NCBI RefSeq assembly: GCF_036898095.1
Contig: NC_090746.1
Span: 114,168,721-114,232,720, forward strand
Direction: 5' to 3'
Source: Palaemon carinicauda
Taxonomy: Eukaryota; Arthropoda; Malacostraca; Decapoda; Palaemonidae
DNA: 64,000 nt
Below the pieces are notes generated by a model, which ran no database searches, was not told the origin of the DNA, and saw only the letters and a list, made by a program, of their open reading frames with translations. Made by a program: the position numbers and the translations under genes. Below, in pieces: positions 20,301 through 29,181 of this stretch (positions are counted from its first letter, which is position 1; each line of letters begins with the position of its first letter).

Positions 20301-21775
20301 AAATGTTCAACACACATAAAGTCAAAGTTTGACGCGATAAAGCGTTAGCTGTGAGGCGAGAGCAACGCGAAGAATAGATAAGTCTGTCCATACTGCTCTG
20401 AGCCAAAGACTAGACTGTATATGTCTAAGATGCGACTAACGTCGCATGTGCTTGCATCCCCGTAAGGTGCTACCGTGCTGTATGCGTTCACCTTGTCGAG
20501 TGGATACAGCGCTCTGTGTAAGTCTAGCCTGCTGTAAATCTACAGCGTGCTGCCCGTAGGCAACAGTATCATGTCCGGTCAGTGGCACACAAGAGCAACT
20601 GTTAGTCTATCATGATGCGAAAAAACCTGACTGACCTTATCCAGTATATGTCCAGGCTGGCACATGCGTCTAGGTTGCGTAGGATTTCAGGTTGACATGT
20701 TTGTCGAGAGATGCTCGCGTGTAGCATGAGTCCGCATGAGTGGAGACGCGTATCCCGCAGATCACGAGGATGGGACAACTAGTTGAAAGGATCAACTTTG
20801 ACTGTCAGCGTCTGTGACCGTGTGCACGTCTGTGCCGCTAAAAGCGTATGCTCTACCGCCTCCCGCAACAAGAGCCTATCTTTGCGAGGAGATGTTGCTG
20901 AGCATCGGAGAACTATGCTGTATGATACTAAAGGAAAACCATCCCTTTGATCTATGGTAGTCCTTCCTCTTTTAGGAGAAAACATTTTTTCCCCCCCAAG
21001 AATCGTAAACGCTAAAAAGAGATGAAATTGACCTCCTTTAGCTCAGACCAACCCTACACTTGCGGGGCAGCTTGTGCGCCACCTCAAGCATGAGCGAAAG
21101 CTAGAAGAGATCATCAACCGCCGCCCCGTGAGCAACCTGGGAGAGTCCCTATGACATTCCCAGCGCGCCTTGTGCGTGACCTGAACGTATCCCATGCTAT
21201 GAGATATCGTTAACAGTAGTCACTCGACCCCAGAAGAAAGTACTAAACAATTCCTCAAACTGGGGGCGGAGAGAAAGTGTAAACAGAAGTAAACTGAGCA
21301 CCTCTTCTCTCGAAGAATTATGTGTCTTGCGCGCTTTTGGTGCTGACACATCAGTAACTGAGGGATAAGCTACTAGAAAACATACGACTCCTGAAAAGTC
21401 TCGGACGTATTGATTGTTGATGACCAAGTCTAGGTTTTGAGACCTTCTAAGAGGACAAACTCTGTCTTCCCTGACTGTGCTTCAGATTCCAGAGGAAAAG
21501 CAAGGATTATATAAGATTCTTCTGACTTCCGCTCCTCTTGTGGAAGAAAAAACACACTCCATTGCCTCTCATTTAAGAATCGCAACACACCTGCTGTGAG
21601 AGCAAGTTCTGTTCGCGTGCCTACATCATGATTAACTTCCTAGTCTAGAAGACAGGAAGAATGTCGAACGTCATCCGATTGAAGCTGTGCTCTGATTAAA
21701 TAGACGACGTACGGACCAAGGATCCGCCAGAAGCTGTTTAGCCCGGCTCCCTCCGCTGCTTGAAGGGGAGAGCAG
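20301..21775 (-). pseudogene. Outer DIRS: presumed RT/RNase H region, unreadable
   Basis: By position between the recombinase and gag relics this should be ORF2, but only about 1.5 kb is present against 2.2 kb expected, and no RT motif is readable. Probably partly deleted. Confidence 0.35.
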
Positions 21776-22673
21776 TCAGACCCTGCCTCGACTGGGCTTG
21801 ACTCCTCTTTTCCTTTGCTTCCTTGCCTCTGGTTTGAAAGTACTTCTCCCTATAGGTTTACCTCGAAAAGGCTGGGCAAAATGAGAATATGATGTCCCCT
21901 CCTTAGTTCTACGAGAAGAGAAGGGCGTAGGTAAAACCTTATTGACTGTTTTAGTAACCAAAGCTTGAGTAGCCTTCTGAGCCCAATTTGCAGGCACTTC
22001 CTTAACTAAATCCTGCGGAAAAAGAGCCGAAGATATGGGAGCAAAAGCAACTCCGATCTCTAACATGGAGTGACGCCCGCAGAAAGGAAGGAACACAAAG
22101 TAGCTCTTTTCTTTATAACTCCTGCAGTAAGTAAAGCAGCTATCTCGTTAGAACCATCCCTGACTGCCCTGTCCATACAAGACATAAGTTGGATAAGACT
22201 ACTTGTGTCCGTGTCCTTGATCTCGGTTACTCTTCTGCTTAAGACTCCCAGTGACCAGTCAAGTAAATTAAATACCTCAACTCTCTGAACTATCCTTTCA
22301 AAAGTTGATCAAACTCTGACATTGACCACTACAGTCTATTCCTTCTCATGGCCAGGAGACGGGAATAATCTACCAGGTTTGCGAAGTCTCCCTGCGCAGA
22401 CGCCGGAACTCCCTAACCCAAGAATTCCCCCGTCTCATACCAAACGTTCGACTTAGAAGCGAACTTGGCTCGTGGAAAAGCGAAGCATGTCCTGCCCAGA
22501 GCTTTTCTTAAACCCATCCATGCTCTCATTAATTTCAATACTCTCTTATAAGAGCAGGACAGCACCATTTTGTATAAATTCTCCACTACCTTGCCTAAGG
22601 TAAACTCATAAGGGGGAGATCGAGGAGTAACTGGTGTAAAATAGTCTGGAAAAAATTCCGAGAAGACTAGCAT
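21776..22673 (-). pseudogene. Outer DIRS: gag-like ORF1 relic
   Basis: Two fragments match ORF1 of the 34-kb copy. 22,413-22,673 encodes FFPDYF...PRSPPYEFTLG and ends in WYETGE, against YPDHF...PRSPPSEFSLG and WYATGE. 21,776-22,096 encodes LFPQDLVKEV and a basic tail, against LFPEELVKDL and a basic tail. Frameshifts separate them. The N-terminal part lies right of here and was split by the nested element. Confidence 0.75.
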
Positions 22674-22677
22674 ATTG

Positions 22678-22726
22678 TTTTTTTTTTTTTATTTATTTAT
22701 TTATTTTTTTTTTTTTTTTTTTTTGT
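22678..22726. repeat. T-rich tract
   Basis: An almost pure T run with TTTA steps inside the gag relic of the outer DIRS. It may be the poly(A) end of an inserted retrosequence on the - strand, but no body was recognised. Confidence 0.6.
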
Positions 22727-23733
22727 CCACCGAATGTTGAGGTGGTTTCTCCTCCTTTCTCTCCGAGATATCCTCCAATTAATCCTCGTGAGAGAGAACC
22801 TCATCCGGGTCTACTTCTGGCAGAGATTGGAGCTATGCAGGCGCATCAGTGGTAACATGGGTGCGCTTGCGTTGTTCCATATCCACATCCAATTGACAGC
22901 CACTAGCCTTAGTTTGCTGTCACGATTGATTTTATGATAGAATAAATCTAGCTGGCGCTGGCGGTCCGCGTGCCACGCTCACGTGATATTCGCGCTACCG
23001 CCGCTGCTTGCGCTGGCGCTCTGCCCACTCATGACTCGACTGGCGTGGGTCGCCACGCTGGCACTTGGCGTCTGCCTGGCGCTGCCGCCGACATTAATTA
23101 ACTTCTGAGCCTCGTCACGCTTCCGCTCAGGCTCCGCTTGCGCCTCGCGCCTGCCATTTGGCGAACATCATCAAGCTTAAAACTGACAATCAGCTGTCTG
23201 CTTCTTTTAATAGTTGCTGTGAAACAGAGCTCTGCCGAGGCAAATCTACATCGACCTGCCGCTGAACAGTGAAACTGGGAGACCGCCTGTGCAATATCAC
23301 GTCGGTCCCAGAGACAACAGCCCGCCTGTGCGACAAGACTAACACCCAGGCTCACCGTCAACAGCCGGTCGATATGACTGTATCATCAACGAGAGCTGTT
23401 GTTTGAAACGTAAATACGCAGAACGAATCTAATTTTGTTTTCAGTTTAGCGCCTGAAAAGCGCGCATAATATTTGACAACATTAATACCTCGCTCTATAT
23501 ATAACGAGGGTGAGCGTTCTGCGCTCAAGAGGACTTTTGTTCGGTTCTTAAACGACTGTAGCGCCTGGCTACCATCTCGACTCCTTTCATCGATCGACTT
23601 AACTTCTCCCCTTCCGGGAGCTTGACAGAGGTCTAAGACTAGGATAACGACAGGTCCGAACAGAAGCACTCTCTACTGAATAAAATTCACTGCGTAATTT
23701 AACACTAAAAATTTTCATTCTATTCTTTGTTAA

Positions 23734-23935
23734 AAATGACAAATTCGAAGATAATTTGTATTTTTCCTAACCATACAAACCTTAGCTATTTACAAAGGGT
23801 ATTACCTTTAGCGCAGCTGAAATGACGAGCCAATAGTTTTTAACGAGGGTTAATTACCCCCGCGCTAGTTAGCGGGGGGTGGGGAAGGGTAGCTTGCTAC
23901 CCCTCCCCCCTCCACACACCGGTGACTTGCTTCAC
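23734..23935. repeat. Nested DIRS: 3' terminal inverted repeat
   Basis: From GCTATTTACAAAGGGTATTA inward it is the reverse complement of 31,550-31,690 with a few mismatches. The outermost about 50 bases (ACAAATTCGAAGATAATTTG) differ from the other tip. Confidence 0.88.
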
Positions 23936-23988
23936 TTCACTTAGAGGTAGAACTTGACTTGGGGGTCAGGGATGGCGGGCACATATGT

Positions 23989-24095
23989 GTAAATAGCTAA
24001 GGTTTGTATGGTTAGGAAAAATACAAATTATCTTCGAATTTGTCATTTGTTCCGTAACCGAAATACAAACCACGCTATTTACAAAGGGTGACTTA
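23989..24095. repeat. Nested DIRS: internal complementary region
   Basis: TATGGTTAGGAAAAATACAA through CGAATTTGTCA is the complement of the left tip. It is directly joined to TTTGTTCCGTAACCGAAATA, the complement of the right tip at 31,690-31,721. Confidence 0.9.
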
Positions 24096-24563
24096 CCCCT
24101 TAGGAAGGGTGGAAAGTCCCCAGCCTTACTGACTTCGGCTTGCCCGGGGGCTCGATCCCTCAGTGAGCAGCACTAGAGAGAGGGAGCCCCTGTACCTCAC
24201 AGGTTCCTAGCATCGCTAGGAACGAGTGGCCTACATAAGTAGTGTGAGGAGGAGAGTGTGACTCGTCCTATGAAGTTGACCTTGAGACCTTCAGATAGGA
24301 ATTCTAGGATAGGACGTTCCCCATACCACCTCGTCAGGGTATGGGAGACGCAACAGTATTAAGCTTAATACTAGGAGCACAAAGAAGCATGGGTTACCTG
24401 CAGAGGTCGAGGTCAGCTATGCGAGGACCAGGATGCTGCTTCCCCAAGAGAGGGGAGAATGAAGAAAGAAGTAAGGGTCAGACATACTCTTTCATTCACA
24501 CAGACTAAGACCGGGTAACAACGCCCTCAACCTACTGCTACTTGTCCAAAAAGGAGCCTGAGG

Positions 24564-27488
24564 TTAGACCAGCTGTTGTGCAGCCACCACAGGGCCGATA
24601 GAGAACGTATCGAGGCTCCTGTGGGTTACGTCTTGCAGGTAGTGGGCTGTGAAGGTCGTTTGACGCTTCCAGACCCCCGCTTGAAGTACCTGCGTCACAG
24701 AGAAGTTTCTCTTGAAGGCCAGGGATGTAGCAATACCCCTGACATCGTGGGCCCGAGGGCGACGTGACGGAGGAGGGTCAGGATTCAGGGCATGGTGGAT
24801 AACCCTTCGAATCCAAGCAGAGATGGTGTTCCTGGTGACCCTCCTCTTTGTCCTGCCTGTGATCACAAACAAAGCTCGCACATGAGGACGGACTGCAGCC
24901 GTTCTCTTCAAGTAGTACCTCAGACACCTCACTGGGCATAGTAGCAGCTGGTCTGGGTCGTTTGTTACAGAACGGAGACTCGCGATCCTGAAAGAGTCGA
25001 ACCGAGGATCCGGCACTCCAGGATTCTGAGTCTTGGCCACAAGCTCAGGGACGAACCTGAACGTTACCTCCCCCCATCCCCTTGAATGGGCGATGTTGTA
25101 CGAGAGACCATGAAGTTCACTAACTCGCTTGGCCGAGGCCAAGGCGAGTAGGAAAGCCGTCTTCCAAGACAGGTGGCGATCGGAGGCCTGACGTAATGGC
25201 TCGAAGGGAGGTCTCTTGAGAGACCTGAGGACTCGAACCACGTTCCAAGGAGGGGGTCTCACTTCCGACTGGGGGCAGGTAAGCTCATAGCTACGTATGA
25301 GTAAAGAGAGTTCTAGCGATGAAGAAATATCCACGCCCTTCAATCTGAAGGCCAAGCTTAAGGCTGAGCGATAGCCTTTCACTGCCGAGACAGAAAGGCG
25401 CATTTCTTCTCGCAGATACACAAGGAAGTCCGCTATTGCTGGAATAGTGGCATCGAGTGGAGAGATACCCCTTCCACGATACCAACCACAAAAGACACTC
25501 CACTTCGCTTGGTAGACTCCCTCAGAGGACCTTCGCAGGTGCCGAGACATTCTCTCCGCAACCTGTTGCGAAAAGCCTCTCTCCGCGAGGAGACGCTGGA
25601 TAGTCTCCAGGCGTGAAGCCGAAGCGAGGCTACGGCCCTGTGAGGGACGCCGGAGTGGGGTTGTCTGAGAAGCTCGTGTCGTGGAGGAAGCTCCCTTGGG
25701 AGTTCCGTCAGGAGTTGCAGAAGGTCCGGAAACCATTCCGCTTGATGCCATAGCGGAGCTACTAGAGTCATGGAACAGTTGACCGATAGTCTGGTCCTGT
25801 TGAGCACCCTTCTCATCAGACAGAATGGTGGGAAGGCGTACACGTCGATGTTGTCCCACCGTTGCTGGAAAGCATCTTGCCAGAGTGCCTTGGGGTCCGG
25901 GACTGGTGAGCAGTACAGGGGCAGCTTGAAGTTCAAGGCTGTCGCGAACAAGTCCACCGTCGGGGAACCCCACAAAGTCAGGACTTTGTTGGCTATCTGA
26001 GGATCCAAAGACCACTCGGTACTCACTATCTGCGAAGCCCTGCTCAGACTGTCGGCGAGCACATTCCTCTTGCCAGGAATGAAGCGAGCTGATAGTGTTA
26101 TCGAGTGGGTTTTGGTCCACCTTAGAGTCTCTACTGCAAGATGGGATAGCTGTTGCGAAAAAGTGCCTCCCTGCTTGTTGATATAAGCCACTACCGTGGT
26201 GTTGTCGCTCATCACCACCACGGAGTGACCCGCCAGGAACCGTTGGAACTGTTGAAGGGCCAGAAAGACGGCCTTCAATTCTAGCAGGTTGATGTGCAGG
26301 CACTTTTCTGATTCTGACCAAAGGCCTGAGGCCCTCTGGTTCAGAACGTGCGCCCCCCACCCTTCTTTCGACGCGTCCGAAAACAGAGTCAATTCCGGGG
26401 GGAGGACGAGAAGACTCACTCCCTTTCGCAGGTTCTCGTCGGCCAGCCACCACCGCAAGTCCGTCTGTTCCAGAGACCCCATTGGGATCAGAATGTCCGG
26501 GGAATCGGATCCTTGATTCCACCGGGACTTGAGCCGCCATTGAAGGGATCTCATCCTGAGGCGGCTGTTTGGAACCAGACGGGCCAGAGAGGATAGGTGG
26601 CCTAAGAGACGCAACCACGATTGGGCGGGGAGTTCTTTTCGCCTGAGGAAAGGTTCCGCCACCCTCCTCAGCCTTGCTATCCGGTCGTCTGATGGAAAGG
26701 CTTTGTGGAGATTGGTGTCTATTAGCATGCCTAGATAAACCAGTCGTTGGGACGGCTGCAGAGAGGACTTCTCGAGGTTTACCACGATCCCCAGATCCTA
26801 GCAAAGATCTAGAAGCCTGTCTCGGTGTCGAAGAAGGGTCGACTCCGAGTCTGCTAGGATCAGCCAATCGTCTAGGTAACGAAGGAGACGAATGCCGTTC
26901 CTGTGCGCCCAAGTCGAAATCAGGGTGAACACTCTGGTGAACACCTGAGGAGCTGTGGAGAGACCGAAACACAGCACCTTGAACTGGTAGATCTTGTTGT
27001 CTAGGCAGAATCTCAGGTACTTCCTGGAAGACGGATGGATTGGGATCTGGAAGTACGCATCCTTTAGATCCAGTGTACACATGAAGTCTTGTGGTCTCAC
27101 CGCAAGTCTGACCGTGTCTGCTGTCTCCATGCTGAACCGGGTTTGTTTGACAAACCTGTTCAGAGCCGAGAGATCGATGACGGGTCTCCAGCCTCCAGTA
27201 GCCTTCTTTACAAGAAAGAGTCGACTGAAGAAGCCTGGAGAGCCGTCCACGACCTCCTGGAGAGCACCCTTCTCGAACATGGTCTCGACTTCGGCCTGAA
27301 GGGCCAGCCCCTTTGCCGATCCCATGGCATAGGAGCTCAACGACACTGGATTCGCTGTCAGGGGAGGTTGAGATGACGTGAACAGGACGCGATAACCTTG
27401 GCCGATCACTGAGACCGTCCAAGCATCGGCCCCGTGATGTTGCCACCTGCGGATGCAACGCTGAAGGCATCCCCCCACTGGTGGACAC
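24564..27488 (-). CDS. Nested DIRS ORF3: tyrosine recombinase (974 codons open)
   Basis: The tyrosine recombinase integrates the circular DNA copy. The catalytic domain fills about residues 615-974: ASAKRVSELH with Arg about 788, RAHDVRGIATSLAF with His about 914 and Arg about 917, then FTAHYL with the nucleophile Tyr about 950. A core-binding domain precedes it (VYQAKWSVFCGWY, IADFLVYLRE). The first about 600 codons overlap the RT-RNase H-methyltransferase frame and are Ser/Pro/Arg-rich. Extensive ORF2/ORF3 overlap is known for DIRS1 elements, so the true start is unclear. It may be expressed by frameshift or from an internal start near the recombinase domain (about 25,65x). The catalytic residues are complete. 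Confidence 0.85.
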   Translation of the reverse strand: MSTSGGMPSALHPQVATSRGRCLDGLSDRPRLSRPVHVISTSPDSESSVVELLCHGIGKGAGPSGRSRDHVREGCSPGGRGRLSRLLQSTLSCKEGYWRLETRHRSLGSEQVCQTNPVQHGDSRHGQTCGETTRLHVYTGSKGCVLPDPNPSVFQEVPEILPRQQDLPVQGAVFRSLHSSSGVHQSVHPDFDLGAQERHSSPSLPRRLADPSRLGVDPSSTPRQASRSLLGSGDRGKPREVLSAAVPTTGLSRHANRHQSPQSLSIRRPDSKAEEGGGTFPQAKRTPRPIVVASLRPPILSGPSGSKQPPQDEIPSMAAQVPVESRIRFPGHSDPNGVSGTDGLAVVAGRREPAKGSESSRPPPGIDSVFGRVERRVGGARSEPEGLRPLVRIRKVPAHQPARIEGRLSGPSTVPTVPGGSLRGGDERQHHGSGLYQQAGRHFFATAIPSCSRDSKVDQNPLDNTISSLHSWQEECARRQSEQGFADSEYRVVFGSSDSQQSPDFVGFPDGGLVRDSLELQAAPVLLTSPGPQGTLARCFPATVGQHRRVRLPTILSDEKGAQQDQTIGQLFHDSSSSAMASSGMVSGPSATPDGTPKGASSTTRASQTTPLRRPSQGRSLASASRLETIQRLLAERGFSQQVAERMSRHLRRSSEGVYQAKWSVFCGWYRGRGISPLDATIPAIADFLVYLREEMRLSVSAVKGYRSALSLAFRLKGVDISSSLELSLLIRSYELTCPQSEVRPPPWNVVRVLRSLKRPPFEPLRQASDRHLSWKTAFLLALASAKRVSELHGLSYNIAHSRGWGEVTFRFVPELVAKTQNPGVPDPRFDSFRIASLRSVTNDPDQLLLCPVRCLRYYLKRTAAVRPHVRALFVITGRTKRRVTRNTISAWIRRVIHHALNPDPPPSRRPRAHDVRGIATSLAFKRNFSVTQVLQAGVWKRQTTFTAHYLQDVTHRSLDTFSIGPVVAAQQLV
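25433..26785 (-). CDS. Nested DIRS ORF2, C-terminal part: RT thumb, RNase H, methyltransferase-like
   Basis: Same frame as the RT segment upstream, after one TAG. It starts within VNLEKSSLQPSQ (RT motif D/E region). RNase H is shown by LTLFSDASKEGWGA, the Glu of INLLELKAV, MSDNTTVVAYI and NVLADSLSR (the D-E-D-D set). It is followed by the DIRS-typical methyltransferase-like segment (VDLFATALN, YAFPPF, LVAPLW). Only the first methionine of this fragment is formal; it should be read with the upstream part. Confidence 0.88.
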   Translation of the reverse strand: MVNLEKSSLQPSQRLVYLGMLIDTNLHKAFPSDDRIARLRRVAEPFLRRKELPAQSWLRLLGHLSSLARLVPNSRLRMRSLQWRLKSRWNQGSDSPDILIPMGSLEQTDLRWWLADENLRKGVSLLVLPPELTLFSDASKEGWGAHVLNQRASGLWSESEKCLHINLLELKAVFLALQQFQRFLAGHSVVVMSDNTTVVAYINKQGGTFSQQLSHLAVETLRWTKTHSITLSARFIPGKRNVLADSLSRASQIVSTEWSLDPQIANKVLTLWGSPTVDLFATALNFKLPLYCSPVPDPKALWQDAFQQRWDNIDVYAFPPFCLMRRVLNRTRLSVNCSMTLVAPLWHQAEWFPDLLQLLTELPRELPPRHELLRQPHSGVPHRAVASLRLHAWRLSSVSSRREAFRNRLRRECLGTCEGPLRESTKRSGVSFVVGIVEGVSLHSMPLFQQ

Positions 27489-27820
27489 GCAGGGGGACTG
27501 CCACCCCTAGGGCTTGCGGCCATGGCCGCCACCCCTAGAAGTCTTGCCTCCCCTGGAGGACTTACCGCCCCTCTTAACCTTGGCTGGAAAGGGCTGGGGC
27601 TTAGACACCACTTTCTTAGCTGCCGGTGCCTGTTTGGGAGCCTTACGAGGCTGTTGCTGCTGTTGTGGCGGGGCTGGAGGCTTATAGGGCCGAGTTGTAA
27701 GGGCCCTGTGGAGGAGGGAGTCCGTGCTGGATTTCCTCCACCTCTCAGCCGTTCGCTCCAAGTCTTGAGGCTCAAACAGGCTCTCCCCCAGGATGGAGGC
27801 ATGTCGGAGCCTACACACAT
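26798..27820 (-). CDS. Nested DIRS ORF2, N-terminal part: reverse transcriptase to motif C
   Basis: Contains the RT palm motifs GWRPVIDLSALN, LDLKDAYFQIPIHP (motif A), FGLSTAPQVF (motif B) and YLDDWL (motif C). It ends at a TAG (26,798-26,800) just after motif C. The same reading frame continues open beyond the stop to 25,433, so a single nonsense change splits one ORF2. The first about 100 residues overlap the end of ORF1 and are probably not all translated. Confidence 0.9.
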   Translation of the reverse strand: MCVGSDMPPSWGRACLSLKTWSERLRGGGNPARTPSSTGPLQLGPISLQPRHNSSNSLVRLPNRHRQLRKWCLSPSPFQPRLRGAVSPPGEARLLGVAAMAASPRGGSPPACPPVGGCLQRCIRRWQHHGADAWTVSVIGQGYRVLFTSSQPPLTANPVSLSSYAMGSAKGLALQAEVETMFEKGALQEVVDGSPGFFSRLFLVKKATGGWRPVIDLSALNRFVKQTRFSMETADTVRLAVRPQDFMCTLDLKDAYFQIPIHPSSRKYLRFCLDNKIYQFKVLCFGLSTAPQVFTRVFTLISTWAHRNGIRLLRYLDDWLILADSESTLLRHRDRLLDLC

Positions 27821-28373
27821 CTACGGCGGGGACCTTCGGATGGAATCTCTCGGACACAGCATCGCGACGCTTCAACACCGAGTTGGCCCACAGGGTGGTA
27901 ACCTGGTGTGCCAAAAACTCGATGGAGCGGGTGCCCGAGAGCAAGAAGGTCTCTAGGGCCTTCCTATTGGTCTCCTTGGACAAGTCCTCCGATCGCAATA
28001 GGATGCCCAGAGATCCTAACCAGAAGTCCAGCCACGAAGTGGCCTGCATGGCACACTTAGCGACCTTCTCGTGGTTAAGGATCTCTGCCACCAAGAACGA
28101 CACCTGCCGGGCAGAGAGTTTCTCCAAGGGAACTCCCTTCGCCAGCTCCTCTACAGAGTGATGGAGAGGAAGAGCGAGGTTGTGCTCACCCAGGATCTCA
28201 AAATACCTCCTCTGCTGAAGGCGAGGAGGAGGGATGAGTTTGTTCCCGGCAGTGGAACGACTGGAGGAGGCAAGAAGTGCGAGCTGAGCATTGGCCCTAG
28301 CTCTGGCACTCTTCAGCCCCCGAAACCAGGGCAAAGCTGCACTGGTCTTAGGGGCCTTCCGAACGTCAAACAC
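27507..28373 (-). pseudogene. Nested DIRS ORF1, C-terminal gag-like fragment
   Basis: 288 codons. The core (SWLDFWLGSLGILLRSEDLS, LWANSVLKRRDAV, LGESLFEPQDL) lines up with FLDWCLGALSKKTS, FVSGVLKKREQ and KFLFPEELV of the intact ORF1 at 37,727-40,348. The C-terminus is basic and glycine-rich (SSRGGKTSRGGG), plausibly nucleic-acid binding. It joins the upstream part through a C-run at about 28,405-28,415 where the frame changes by one base; the GTG at 28,373 is not a real start. Confidence 0.7.
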
Positions 28374-28564
28374 TTCATCCAGAGTTGTGTCTTTGCCTTC
28401 ACGGGGGGGGGGATGACTGGATCCGTAAGACTGTTAAGTTGCCTTATCAGGCTTAGGACCTGCCAGAAGGCATGTTCGGACTCTTGCTGTTCTCCTCCCT
28501 GCGGGCTGGCAGCTAAGTCTCCTGCCCCAGGAATCTCTTCCTGGGGTGATACGTGGACATTCCC

Positions 28565-29026
28565 CTAGGTAGTCGTGGGTTCCTGACGAATCCTTGCAGA
28601 GGATTTAGGGATGGTCTTGGAATCCTTGGGTTCCTTCCTGGGAGGGATACAGGATCCCAACAACGAGGTTCGAGGGGCCCCTTCCTCACGAGACGATTCT
28701 CCTGCCTGAAGCGAAGTCTCCCCCCCTGGTGCCGAGGGGAAGACTACCGCCCCACTGGACTCACCTGAGGACGGAAAGGCCTCGTCCACGGGAGAAGGAG
28801 AGAGTACTCGTGCAGGAGAGGGGATCCTTGAGACCGACCTCTTGGGAACCAACTTTGCCCTGGGGGAAGTCACCACGAAGTCCACTCCTCTCTTTCTCTT
28901 CAGCGTAGGAGAGACAGCCGCTGGTTTGTTACCCAGCGGACCAAACCAAGTCTGCTGCTCCAAGGACACAGAGTCCGAAATCCTCGCTAAGGAGAAAGGG
29001 ATCGGGCAATCCTTTGGAGTGGACAC
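28565..29026 (-). pseudogene. Nested DIRS ORF1, middle fragment
   Basis: 153 codons, Ser/Pro-rich (KRSVSRIPSPARVLSPSP). It ends at a TAG at 28,565, but the same frame stays open after the stop to the C-run near 28,410 and encodes SEHAFWQVLSLIRQL, similar in position to the FRKVLALFREV segment of the intact ORF1. The formal start codon is a GTG, so the 5' border is only a frame border. Confidence 0.55.
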
Positions 29027-29181
29027 GACGGTACCTGCCTGAAAAGAAGGTGGGGGAAGAAAGCTGTACTGACCTGTCTTCGTCCTGCACTACCAACCTG
29101 TGCTTGGATGGAGGTGATCCCGAGTGCCGTCTAGGAGCATGCGTCACTGCTGCTACCACCGGCTGTGGAATTCTCCGCGAA

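Noticed and set aside
27089..28568. Series of + strand frames over the nested DIRS ORF1/ORF2 junction
   Set aside because: Antisense to frames with RT and gag motifs; no independent domain.
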